64,000 nucleotides of DNA. Origin: Sarcophilus harrisii (taxonomy: Eukaryota; Chordata; Mammalia; Dasyuromorphia; Dasyuridae). Both the position numbers and the translations under genes were made by a program. This document shows positions 22,084 to 31,729 of the stretch, in pieces (the first letter of the stretch is position 1; each line of letters starts with the position of its first letter). The stretch is from the NCBI RefSeq assembly GCF_902635505.1, contig NC_045429.1:137202804-137266803 (forward strand). The letters are read 5' to 3'. The notes beneath the pieces are model-generated. The model searched no databases. It saw only the letters and a list, made by a program, of their open reading frames with translations, and was not told the origin of the DNA.

Positions 22084-23598
22084 CGGGATTGGGTTCATGA
22101 TCTAGACATAAAGAATGATATTATAGGGGCAGCTATAATATCATCAGTCCTAAAGTCAGGAGGACCTGAGTTCAAATCTGACCTCAGACACTTAACGCGT
22201 CTTGGCTATGTGACCCTGGGCAAGTCACTTAATCCCAACTGTGTCACAAAAAAAAAAAAAAAAAAAAAAAGAATGATATTATAAACAAATTAGAAGAACA
22301 TAGCATAGTTTACCTCTCAGACCTGTGGATGAGGAGAGAGTTTGTGACCAAAGAAGAACTAGAGATCATTATTGATCACAAAATAGATAATTTTGATTAT
22401 ATTAAGTTTAAAAGTTTTTGTACAAACAAAACTAATGAAGACAAGATTAGAAGAGAAGCAATAAACTGGGAAAACATTTTTACATCCAAAAGATCTGATA
22501 AAGGCCTCATTTCTAAAATATATAGAGAATTGACTCAAATTTATAATAGTTTGATAAATAGTCAAAGGATATGACCAGATAATTTTCAGATGATGAAATT
22601 GAAACTATTTTGTAGTCACATGAAAAGATGCTCCAAATCACTATTGATCAGAGAAATACAAATTAAGACAACTCTGAGATACCATTATACACCTGTCAGA
22701 TTGGCTAAAATGACAGGAAAAGCTAATGATAAATGTTGGAGGGGATGCTGGAAAACTGGGACAACTGATGTTGGTGGAGTTGTGAACGGATCCAGCCATT
22801 CTGGAGAGCAATCTGGAATGATGCCCCAAAAGTTATCAAACTGTGCATACCCCTTGATCCAGCAGTGTTACTACTGGGCTTATACCCCAAAGAGATAGTA
22901 AAGAAGGGAAAGGGACCCACATGTGCCAAAATGTTTGTGGCAGCCCTGTTTGTAGTGGCTAGAAACTGGAGACTGAGTGGATGCTCATCAGTTGGAGAAT
23001 GTCTGAATAAACTGTGGTATATGAACGTTATGGAATATTATTGTTCTGTAAGAAATGACCAGCAGGATGATTTCAGAGTGGCCTGGAGAGACTTAACATG
23101 AACTGATGCTGAGTGAAATGAGCAGAACCAGATTATTATACATGGCAACAACAAGACTATAGGATATCAATTCTGATGGACGTGGTTTTCTTCAACAATG
23201 AAATGATTCAGACATATTCCAATTATTCAGTGATGAAGAGAGCCATCTACACCCAGAGAGAGAATGATGGGAACAGAGTGTGGAACACAACATAGCATTC
23301 TCACTCTCTTATTTGCTTGCATTTTGTTTTGTTTCTCAGTTTTTCTTATTTTTTCTTCTCAATCTGATTTTTCTTGTGCAGCAAGATAACTGTATAAATA
23401 TGTATACATATATTGGATTTAACATTTAGCTCAACATATTTAACATGTCTTGGACTACCTGCCAGCTAGAGGAAGGGATGGGAAGAAGGAGGGGAAAATT
23501 TGGAACAAAAGGTTTTGCAAAGGTCATTGTTGGAAAAATTACTCATGCAGATGCTTTGTAAATAAAAGCTTTAATAAAAAATAACAACAACAACAAAA
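22084..23598 (+). mobile_element. 5'-truncated L1, ORF2 C-terminal third plus 3' UTR
   Basis: Begins at WVHDLDIKND-coding sequence. Open pieces give REFVTKEELEIIIDHKIDNF (22329-22574), MKRCSKSLLIREIQIKTTLR with CWRGCWKTGT (22590-22898) and MLLLGLYPKEIVKKGKGPTC (22865-23101). A small deletion in the zinc-knuckle region shifts the frame, so the protein is broken there. The 3' UTR ends in gcaaaggtcattgttggaaa and an A-rich tail. It is flanked by AAGAATAATA at 22074-22083 and 23599-23608, a 10-bp target-site duplication. A SINE is nested at 22126-22268. Confidence 0.94.
22126..22268 (+). mobile_element. Poly(A)-tailed tRNA-derived SINE nested in L1
   Basis: ggggcagctataatatcatc, gaggacctgagttcaaatct, atgtgaccctgggcaagtca and a run of more than 20 A. 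Flanked by exact 15-bp repeats AAGAATGATATTATA at 22111-22125 and 22269-22283, so it moved by L1-type target-primed insertion into the L1 coding sequence. It lacks the RTE-type tail of MAR1, so it is a different, later SINE type. Confidence 0.96.
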
Positions 23599-23608
23599 AA
23601 GAATAATA

Positions 23609-23974
23609 AGGTATGCTTTAGGTCAGGTTTAAGTAGAAGATTCAGATGAAATTTCAAATGGCAATAGGATGCTTAATGTCTCAAGAAAAGTGAAAAAGGG
23701 GGAAGTTTCAAAGAAGGCTCAATTTAGGTGTCGGTGGACAGAAGTTTGGGACAGAGGCCAGAGGAGGACACACCCAGGGTGAATGTCATTTCCTGACATT
23801 GGTGAGCTCCTGAAATTGGTATTCTGAAAAAAACACAAAACAGTATAATTATACTTTATTTTACTTCATTGGGATGTTTGGGTGAAAGAGTAAAGTAGAA
23901 GCATAGAAATAATAATACTATAATTCATGTTTATATAAATCTTTAAGGCTTTCAAACACTTCATATACATTGTC
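23609..23974. other. Unassigned stretch
   Basis: Nothing recognised. Confidence 0.5.
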
Positions 23975-24044
23975 TTGTAGTGGATAGGTCACTAGACTTG
24001 AATATAGGAAGAAACGGGTTCAAATCCCAACTTAGTGACCCAAG
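23975..24044 (+). mobile_element. SINE head fragment
   Basis: gtagtggataggtcactaga, aaacgggttcaaatcccaac: tRNA-like head and B box only. Confidence 0.6.
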
Positions 24045-24395
24045 ACAATTCCAATAGATTGGGGATGTCCTCTGTATTCAGATGTGGATTGAATCATGCT
24101 ATTTTCACCTTTTTTTGTTTGTTTATTTGTTTGCTTTTTTTTTCCTTGTGTGTTTTTTCCCTTTTGTTCTGATTTTTCTTGCACATCACAAATATGAAAA
24201 TATGTTTAAAAGAATTTACATAATTTAATCTATATCAGATTGCTTGCTGTCATGGGGAGATGAAAAGGAAGGGAGGGAGGGAGAAAAAAATTGGAATCCC
24301 AAATCTTACAAATGAATGTTAAAAACCATCTGAAAGTTTTAATGTAATTGTATATAATTAGAAAAATAATATATTATTGAGAAAAAAAACTACAC
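24045..24395 (+). mobile_element. L1 3' UTR
   Basis: ttctgatttttcttgcacat, cagattgcttgctgtcatgg, gaagggagggagggagaaaa and aaattggaatcccaaatctt give the old L1 3' UTR order. Confidence 0.8.
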
Positions 24396-24411
24396 CTTAC
24401 CTTGGGTGTCC

Positions 24412-24560
24412 TATCATTTAGTGAAGAAACATTTATTAATTACTTATTACATTCCAGGTGCTGTGCTAAGCACTGAAGAAACCAAGATGGGTGAAAACCA
24501 TGAGACCTACATTCAGAGAGCTCAAATTCTAACGGAAGAGAAAACTTGTAAATTGTAATG
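24412..24560 (-). mobile_element. Repeat with L2/MIR-type tail (antisense)
   Basis: aacatttattaattacttat, acattccaggtgctgtgcta and cagagagctcaaattctaac: same unit as at 9756-9900. Confidence 0.65.
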
Positions 24561-24819
24561 TGTACATACAAGATATTTACTCTGTAATTGAGAAGTCAAG
24601 AAAGATTCTAGAGTGAGAGCAAAAGAAATTAAATGTGCAGACAGTGAGATTTGATTTGAGTGTTGAAGGTCAGAGAAGCCAAAAGTCTGCTCTATACCAT
24701 TTGTGAATGCTGTGAGATAAGTACTTTTTTTTTTCTTCTGAATCATGATTGAATTGTATAAGAAATTCAAGGTGAGGAAATTCCCTCAACCAAAGTGGAT
24801 GAGTAACTTTGTAGTTTGT

Positions 24820-25035
24820 TGTTAATTTATTTTGGCTATGTTTGACCCTTCTGACTTTATTTGGGGTTTTCTTGCAAAGATGGTTTACCATTTCCTGCTC
24901 CAGCTCATTTTACAAATGCAGAAACTGAAGCAAATAGGTTTAAGTTACTTGCCATGATCACACAGTTAGGTGTCTGATTTGAACTCAGGTTCTCTTAATT
25001 CCAGGGCTGGTTATCTACCCATTTTGCCATCTAAG
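24820..25035 (-). mobile_element. MAR1-type SINE (antisense)
   Basis: ttggggttttcttgcaaaga, accatttcctgctccagctc, tttgaactcaggttctctta and ggctggttatctacccattt give the complement of the tail, body and head of the copy at 4064. Confidence 0.9.
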
Positions 25036-25049
25036 AAAAGGAGAATAAT

Positions 25050-25330
25050 AGGGTTTAATTTTTGCATTGGGAAAATCACTTTGGCAACATGTGGAAGATG
25101 GGTTGGACAGAGAATGTAGGGATTAAGTAGATTGGACTGGATGAAGGGGGACCAATTTAGAAACTACTATAATAGTTCTGGTGAGATGTGCTGAGTGCCT
25201 GAACTAGAGTAGGTCCTTTGTGAGTGAAAAAGAGGGGACTGATAGTGGAAAGGTGATAGAAGCACAATAAAAAAGACAAAGGAGAGAGAAGAGCCATTTA
25301 TGAATCTGGTGACTTGAAGTATGATGGCCT
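25050..25330 (-). mobile_element. L2 LINE, ORF2 C-terminal part (antisense)
   Basis: ggaaaatcactttggcaaca, gttggacagagaatgtaggg, ctactataatagttctggtg and tgagtgcctgaactagagta align in order with the antisense L2 piece at 18300-18470 (aaaatcattagtggctgaat, gccattgtaataatcaaggt). Confidence 0.6.
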
Positions 25331-26004
25331 CTTATCTGAACCAGGAAATTGGACAGAAGAGTGGGTTAAAATAATTTTTAACTTTTAACCTTTCAGCTCT
25401 AATAGTCTATGATTCTCTGGGTGGTCTGATTCTTGTCTATTGTATCATCTACCTCCTCTATTATTAAAGTATTCAGTTTAAAAATAAAACGAATACTAAA
25501 GTTCCTTAGTTTTGTACATAACTTTGTTGATTAAAGAAGACCAAAGTCATTTGGGGGAAATAAAATTTCAATTTTATTATCTTTGAATGTCAAGGGCCAG
25601 TGCCCTCTTACCCACCAAGGATCAGCTTCAAGTCTAAACCAAATACTTGTCTGTTAAAGAAGTGCTCATGAACTAAGGATTCACTCCCAGGGGAAGTTTC
25701 ATTTCCATTGTTTCTCCGAATAAGTAGATTTATCTTGGCTTCCATTGTTTAAGGGAATGCTTTGATTGCTGCATATTTTCCAGACAAAAGCACAGGGAAT
25801 CCTTCCAAATTATCAAGCTAGCTGCATGTGTTTCTGTTGCCCACTTGGGCCAATCGTGATCATTTTCAGTTCACGATTCAGAGGGGTTGTGGGAAAAAAC
25901 AACTGAGCTGAAATAAGTCTTGTAATAAAAGAAACAAATCAACATACTGGCAGGTCTCCCCATTCCAGTCTATTGAATTAGGACCCGTGGGGCACATTTT
26001 AGGC
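25331..26004. other. Unassigned stretch
   Basis: No repeat or exon recognised; base composition is more balanced than in the flanking repeats. Confidence 0.5.
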
Positions 26005-26118
26005 TGTGTTGTCTCAAATCACCTCACCTCTCAGTGAGCCTCAGGTTCTGTAAAATGAAGGGGTTGGATTAGGCAGGTCTCAGAAGTTCCTTCCAGCTTG
26101 AAATCTATGGTCCTACTA
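26005..26118 (+). mobile_element. MIR-type SINE, 3' half
   Basis: gagcctcaggttctgtaaaa, tgaaggggttggattaggca and ttccttccagcttgaaatct. Confidence 0.75.
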
Positions 26119-26174
26119 CTTAACTATGATTCACACAGAATGTACTACATGATGCTCTTAGAGTTTTCTTGTAC

Positions 26175-26365
26175 ATAGCATGCTTTTATATGGAACTTTA
26201 AGGTTTACAAACTCACAACTCTCTGAGAGAAAATATGATTATCCTCAATTCCAGAAGAATTGAATGAAGAAATTGGAATTGAGAGAAGGTAATTAAGAGA
26301 TTTACCCACATTCACATAGTAAAGAAGCGTTAGAGCTATAACTCTAAGGCTGTTGCTCTTTTCCT
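26175..26365 (-). mobile_element. MIR-type SINE (antisense)
   Basis: gaactttaaggtttacaaac, aactctctgagagaaaatat, aggtaattaagagatttacc and tcacatagtaaagaagcg in antisense order. Confidence 0.7.
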
Positions 26366-26790
26366 GTTGCTTGTGTCAATATCAGCAGAAGAAAAGTCTT
26401 CTGGGAGGATTATGTTAGTGGCTTCATAATTGCTGATTGGGAGATATATTTGGATGATAACTTTGTTTTGGCTATAGCGTATCGCCATGTTTAAATTTTT
26501 CTTAATATGAAATTATATATTGCCTGTCAAAGATATAATTAACAAAATTTTAAAGAACTATACAATGAACTCTATACTTATAAAAACAGCCTATATACAT
26601 ATATACACACATATACACATATATGATGTTTTCATAACAATCATGTGAGGTAGGAATTATAAATAATGTACAAGGATGAGGATCAATCTTATTGGTACAG
26701 GGAACTCAGGAAAAACTTTAACCAATGCAAAGTAGGTTTTCACCTGTGCAATTCATTTTCTTAAAAATTTGCCTAGAGGCATGGAGATGT
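26366..26790. other. Unassigned stretch with TA/CA microsatellite
   Basis: A tatacatatatacacacata run lies at about 26588-26625. Nothing else recognised. Confidence 0.5.
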
Positions 26791-26995
26791 TAAGGACAGA
26801 CACATTGTACAACGGACAGAGTTGGCTCTGAAGTCAGGAGGACCTGAGTTCAAATACAGCTCCAGACATTAACTGTGTGATCCTGGGCATGTCACTTAAC
26901 CCTATTTCTTTTAGTTTCTTTATATGTAAAACAAGCTGAAGAAGAAAGTGTAAAACCAATCTAGTATCTTTATCAAGAAAATCTAAAATAGGATT
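26791..26995 (+). mobile_element. MAR1-type SINE
   Basis: gtacaacggacagagttggc, aggaggacctgagttcaaat, gggcatgtcacttaacccta and tatctttatcaagaaaatct; tail truncated. Confidence 0.88.
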
Positions 26996-27159
26996 AGCCT
27001 TTGCTTTTTGGGGGAAAGGACAATGTATCCAAGCTGCCTTTCTCTTCTTCTCTCCCCCAGGGACCAATGTCTAGTCTTAATTCTTTCTGGGTTTGGTCTT
27101 GGTCTCTGGTATGAAAATGAAGTCAATACAAGTCTTCCGATTTTCTTCTATGTTGTATT

Positions 27160-27270
27160 TGTTCAGTTGTATCTTTGAACCCATTAGAGATTTTCTTGGC
27201 AAAGATACTGGAGTGATTTGTCACTCCAGGTCCAGCACTCTATCCCCAGTTATCACATAGCTGCCCATCT
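27160..27270 (-). mobile_element. MAR1-type SINE fragment (antisense)
   Basis: gattttcttggcaaagatac, tggagtgatttgtcactcca and gcactctatccccag...agctgccc: tail and head without the middle. Confidence 0.8.
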
Positions 27271-27734
27271 CTTGTATAGGTCCTGTGGAAAGGAATGGTT
27301 CCTATTTATAACTGTCTGAGCCGATCACATTATCTCCCATCCAGTGAAACACCTCAGTTCAATGTGAATGGGTCATGAGCAACAATGAGCATGTTCATAT
27401 TCTCTATGAAGGTGAAATTGGGTCAGAGAATATTAGCTAATGGATCTAGAGACCCAGTGAGTTGCTGGTGGGTGAAGTGGTTGAGTGTATACACTTTTAA
27501 GATTATGCTTTTGTTTTTTTTGAAAGGCCTCCTAAACATGGTCACTTCTAGGGTTTGGCTCAGTTATTTGGCTCAATGTTCTAGAACTCAAGTTCTGTGG
27601 CTTCCAGGCCTACCATTGTCTATGATCAAAGTATGGTTTTGTTTTTTTTCATTTTGCTCTGGGAAACAAGACTGTTATATGGCCCCACACCCAGGCACAC
27701 ACCCACCTTTTAACTGATGATTAACAGGCCATAG
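27271..27734. other. Unassigned stretch
   Basis: A 110-codon frame lies at 27385-27717 but has no motif, no supporting splice signal and many hydrophobic low-information runs; no gene is called. Confidence 0.5.
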
Positions 27735-27975
27735 AGAGTTAGCAGGTCAGCAAGATAGGAGTGTTGGGTCCAGAGTCAGGAAGGCTTAAATTCAAATCCA
27801 GCCTCAGATCTTGACTAGCTGTGTGACCCTGGACAAGTCACTTAATTGCTTCAGCTTCCTCATCTGTAAAATTAGTTGGAGAAAGAAATGGCGAAATATT
27901 CCAATGTTTTTGGCAAGAAAATTCCAAATGGGGTCCCAAAGAATAGAACATGTCTCAAAAATATCAGCAACAAAA
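27735..27975 (+). mobile_element. MAR1-type SINE
   Basis: ggtccagagtcaggaaggct, gctgtgtgaccctggacaag, gagaaagaaatggcgaaata and ttccaaatggggtcccaaag: nearly full length. Confidence 0.92.
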
Positions 27976-28815
27976 AGGAGACAACTGAAGGAAAGTGGAC
28001 ATTTCCAATTAAAAATCTAACTAGTAGATGGTTTCAAGGTCACACTTAGGTGTTCACTGAGACAATAGATTCAAGGAACTGGAAAAGAAGATATAAGAAG
28101 TATAGGAACAAAAAGGTATGATACAAAAAGGTAGAAAGAGAAAGAGGGTTATGTATAGAATAATGTCAGAAAAAAATATCATGAAAGGCAAAATTGGGTG
28201 TCTTGATGACTGATGATTCTTTTCGCATGAAGAATCAACCCAACTAGCAACCTCTTATGGAAGGTGGGCTTCTTCGTGACTCAGCTAAAGACCATGAACC
28301 TGTAGATTAGGGCAATATTTTACAAAAAGTGTGTAGCAGAAATGATGGTGGTAACTATGACTGGCTTTTGTTTCTTCAAATCTTTCTAAAGAGAAGAGAA
28401 CTTGGTATTTTCTGGGTCTTCTTCAACATATAATTGGTTCATTATTTCCAGTCAAAATGGATAATATGGCATGTGTCTTTTGGTGGTCCAACACCTTCTG
28501 CCTAAAGCACCTTTTGTTCTAGATTGCTAAAGAGTAAATTGAAAGGACAAAGCTTTTAAAATATTTAAGCATTGACTTATTAAACATTAATCTATGAACT
28601 AAAAGTTCATTGTGGTGTCCTCTTAAGTTTTGTACATTAACCTGGATATCTTCCAAGGCATTTATTTAGGTATTTTAAAAGGATTAAAATTGAATATAGC
28701 AAAACACCAACTAGCCAACCAAAAAAACAAACAAAAATGAGGACTGTATTTTGGGGAGCATGAATAAACAGTTCTAGAAAAAGATATCAAATCAACATAC
28801 CAATTTGCATTTTGA
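27976..28815. other. Unassigned stretch
   Basis: No repeat or exon recognised. Confidence 0.5.
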
Positions 28816-28819
28816 AGAA

Positions 28820-28905
28820 TACCAAAAAAAAGAAGGAAAGAAGGAAGGAAGGAAGAAAGGAAGGAAGGAAGGAGGAAAGGAAAAAGGAAAGAAGGGAGGA
28901 AGAAA
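28820..28905. repeat. (GGAA)n purine microsatellite
   Basis: ggaaggaaggaagaaaggaa and variants over about 85 bp. Open frames over it are repeat artefacts. Confidence 0.92.
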
Positions 28906-28956
28906 AGAAGAATGAGCAATGTGACTTGGATTTTAAACCTTGTTTGTTTGGGGTTT

Positions 28957-29462
28957 TTTTAAGCTTTTTATTTTTCAAAACATATGCATGGACAATTCTT
29001 CAACATTAACCCTTGCAAAACCTTGTGTTCCAATCCCCCATCCCCACCCCCTTTCCTAGATGGCAAATAATCCAATATATATTAAACATGGTAGAAATAT
29101 ATTTAAATCCAATATATGCATACATATTTATACAATTATCTTGCTGCATAAGAAAAATCAAATCAAAGCAGAAAAAATGAGAAAAAATAAAATGCAAGCA
29201 AACAACAACAAAAAGAGTGAAAATGTTATGTTGTGAACCACCCTCAGTTCCCACAGTCCTCTCTCTGAATATAGATGGCTCTCTCCATCATAAGATCATT
29301 GGAATTGGCCTGAATCATCTCATTGTTGAAGAGAGCCACAGCTATCAGAATTGATCATCATATAACCTTGTTGCTGTGTACAATGATCTGGTTCTGCTCA
29401 TTTCATTTAGCATCAGTTCATGTAAATTTCTCCAGGCCTCTCTGAAATCATCCTGCTGATTG
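28957..29462 (-). mobile_element. L1 LINE 3' end (antisense)
   Basis: aagctttttatttttcaaaa, caacattaacccttgcaaaa, tcctagatggcaaataatcc, gaagagagccacagctatca and ctccaggcctctctgaaatc: 3' UTR followed by the last ORF2 codons (complement of WRDLHELM). Same subfamily as the copy at 6840. Confidence 0.93.
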
Positions 29463-29489
29463 CTAAACCTTGTTCTTTCACTAACTTTC

Positions 29490-29705
29490 AGTATTATTTA
29501 GGCAAATCAGTTAATCATCATAGAATTTAGAGTGAAAAGGTATCTAAGACCTTATCTAGTGCACTGCCCTCATTTTAAAGACAGAATTAATTAATTAAAG
29601 ACAGGAGAAACAAGTTATCCATGATTATCAAGTACTATGAAGCAGAGCAGTATTTAAATTTAGGTATTTAGATTTCAGATCCAGTGTTTTTTCCACTATT
29701 TCAAG
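29490..29705 (-). mobile_element. MIR-like repeat (antisense)
   Basis: ctcattttaaagacagaatt, aagttatccatgattatcaa and gatttcagatccagtgtttt in the usual order, poorly preserved. Confidence 0.5.
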
Positions 29706-29816
29706 CTTTCTGTTACTGTCTGTTTTCTTTACTTTTAAAGGACTAATAATTCTTACCCATTTTACTTCACAGGTAGTTTTGAGAATCAAGAGATTTTTGT
29801 TGTTGTTTTGTTTTGG

Positions 29817-29847
<31 letters not shown>
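29817..29847. repeat. (TA)n(CA)n microsatellite
   Basis: tatatatatatatatatata followed by cacacac. Confidence 0.93.
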
Positions 29848-29850
<3 letters not shown>

Positions 29851-29879
29851 TTATAATACCACTAATACAGGAAATAAAG

Positions 29880-30015
29880 AAACTCTTTCTATCAATGTAA
29901 ATCAGTGCTTATCCATAATCTTAGAAAATTGCCTAGTCACATTACCAATATTTGTCAAGGGCAGAACTTGAACTCCTATCTTCTTGACTATTAAATTGGC
30001 TCTCTATCCATTACA
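29880..30015 (-). mobile_element. MIR-type SINE fragment (antisense)
   Basis: ggcagaacttgaactcctat and tctctatccattacacc match the antisense B box and head. Confidence 0.6.
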
Positions 30016-30999
30016 CCAAATATTCTCATTTGAATATTAAATGAGTTGAGAGTCTGTGAAAATAGGCCCATAAGATTATAGGTCAGGACTAGAAGGAACT
30101 TTAGAGGATATTTAGGATATTTAATTTTAGGGTTTGCATTCTCAGCACTTTGTTCATATTATATGCATAATAAATGCTTCATTCATTTGTTTATTCAAAT
30201 ATAGTCACTCATTTACTAGATAAGCAAGTCATTTGAAAAAGGCTTCCAATAACTAGACTACTGCTGTCCTTCTATGTCTATGAATTAAACACTTCTATAA
30301 GTATTTAGTTCTAATGAAATATGAACTTTGTGTGCTAGCATAGCAAAACAAACCTTACAGTCTTGTCTTCATTGCACCAAAGAAAGGGGAAAACTTCCTG
30401 ATGCCCACTCCCACTGTGTGATGCAGTTTTCACTTATACCCAGCAAGGACTTAAGACAGAGAAGACTAATTCAGATGACAGCGTTTTTGTTAATAAATAT
30501 CCTCTTTTGCAACCTTTTCTACTTATCTCAGATGCATTTTATATACTAGGTCCAGCCAAATTATTATCATTACTATATGGTTGTAATAATATGGTTATTA
30601 TATTTAGCTGCAAATCAAAGGGAAGATTACATGATCAGCTTGAGCAGAAAGAATGACTTTGAGGAAAATCTCTGTAAGTCAGAATTTCTTGAAGCCTTTA
30701 AAAGTCCAATGGAACCTGTCCTAACAATATGACAGAGAATTCAGGCCCAAATCCATAAACACATGATTCAAAATCATTGGCCATATGAATGGGGTGAAGT
30801 TTTTGCTCTATTAGGGTGCTTGCCACTAATAATGAAAGATTTCAGGAAGTTGTAGCGACAGAGAGCTTTTAGTTCTCATTTTGTACAATTTATCAGCCTG
30901 AAAAAAATGCTCTTATTTAAGAAAAAAAAGGTCTTAATAAAAAAACACCAACTTGTCCCACCTCTAGTTCAAGAACCACGATCAAATCAATCTGACATT
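30016..30999. other. Unassigned stretch
   Basis: Nothing recognised in about 1 kb. Confidence 0.5.
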
Positions 31000-31130
31000 G
31001 AACAAAATACCATCCCTCACTATCAGTCCCCTATATATTAAAACATAAGCTCCTTGAAGACTTTTGTATTATATCTCTAGTACTCAGCAAAGTGCTTGAC
31101 ATAAAATAAGTTTTTAATAAATGCTTCCTT
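31000..31130 (+). mobile_element. L2 LINE 3' UTR end
   Basis: aacataagctccttgaagac, tctctagtactcagcaaagt and ttaataaatgcttcc match the L2 3' end (gtaagctccttgagg, cccagcgcttagcacagtgc, taataaatgctt). Confidence 0.75.
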
Positions 31131-31729
31131 CCTTCCTACATTTGCCCTTTTGTTCATTTATTTAATTTGTTTGACTACTCCCTTAATTTATGCAAATCAG
31201 AATACCTCATTTTTTATATATCATTCTGAGCTATTCTTGTTCCGTGCCTTCTCATCCCTTCCATTGCTGGTTTGCCCAAAACACTGGAGGATTTCCTGTG
31301 GTCCCTTTAATATTTGACAGGAATTAGTGAAGTATGCAAGCTAAGTAACTTATCCCTTGCTCTTGCTCACCTCCTTGTCTGATATACATACCTTTGTTAA
31401 TGTCTTCTCCATTATTAATCATCATATGTTATTCCTGACAATAAATAGCTGTCTTGTTGTATTCACTGTGTTTTTTAATTCTATTATCCTTTGGTTCACC
31501 TTCAATTTGGGTTCTTTTAATGTGTTTTTGCTATTGTGTTTTCATAATTCATATATCATCACCAAGAAAATAGTGTTTAAAAAAAAAGATAGATCACAGG
31601 GAATAGAGTCAATATGTCTGAGAAAAGACAGGAACTCACTTGAGTTCTCCTACATTTATCTTCAAACAACTTTAAAATAACATGTCAAAATAAATTCTGG
31701 AGTGGTAGAACCCACAAAAAGATGTTAAA
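31131..31729. other. Unassigned stretch
   Basis: A 107-codon T-rich frame at 31357-31680 has no motif or coding bias; no gene is called. Confidence 0.5.

Noticed and set aside
31357-31680. 107-codon plus-strand frame
   Set aside because: T-rich, hydrophobic low-information translation; no start context, motif or splice signal supports it.
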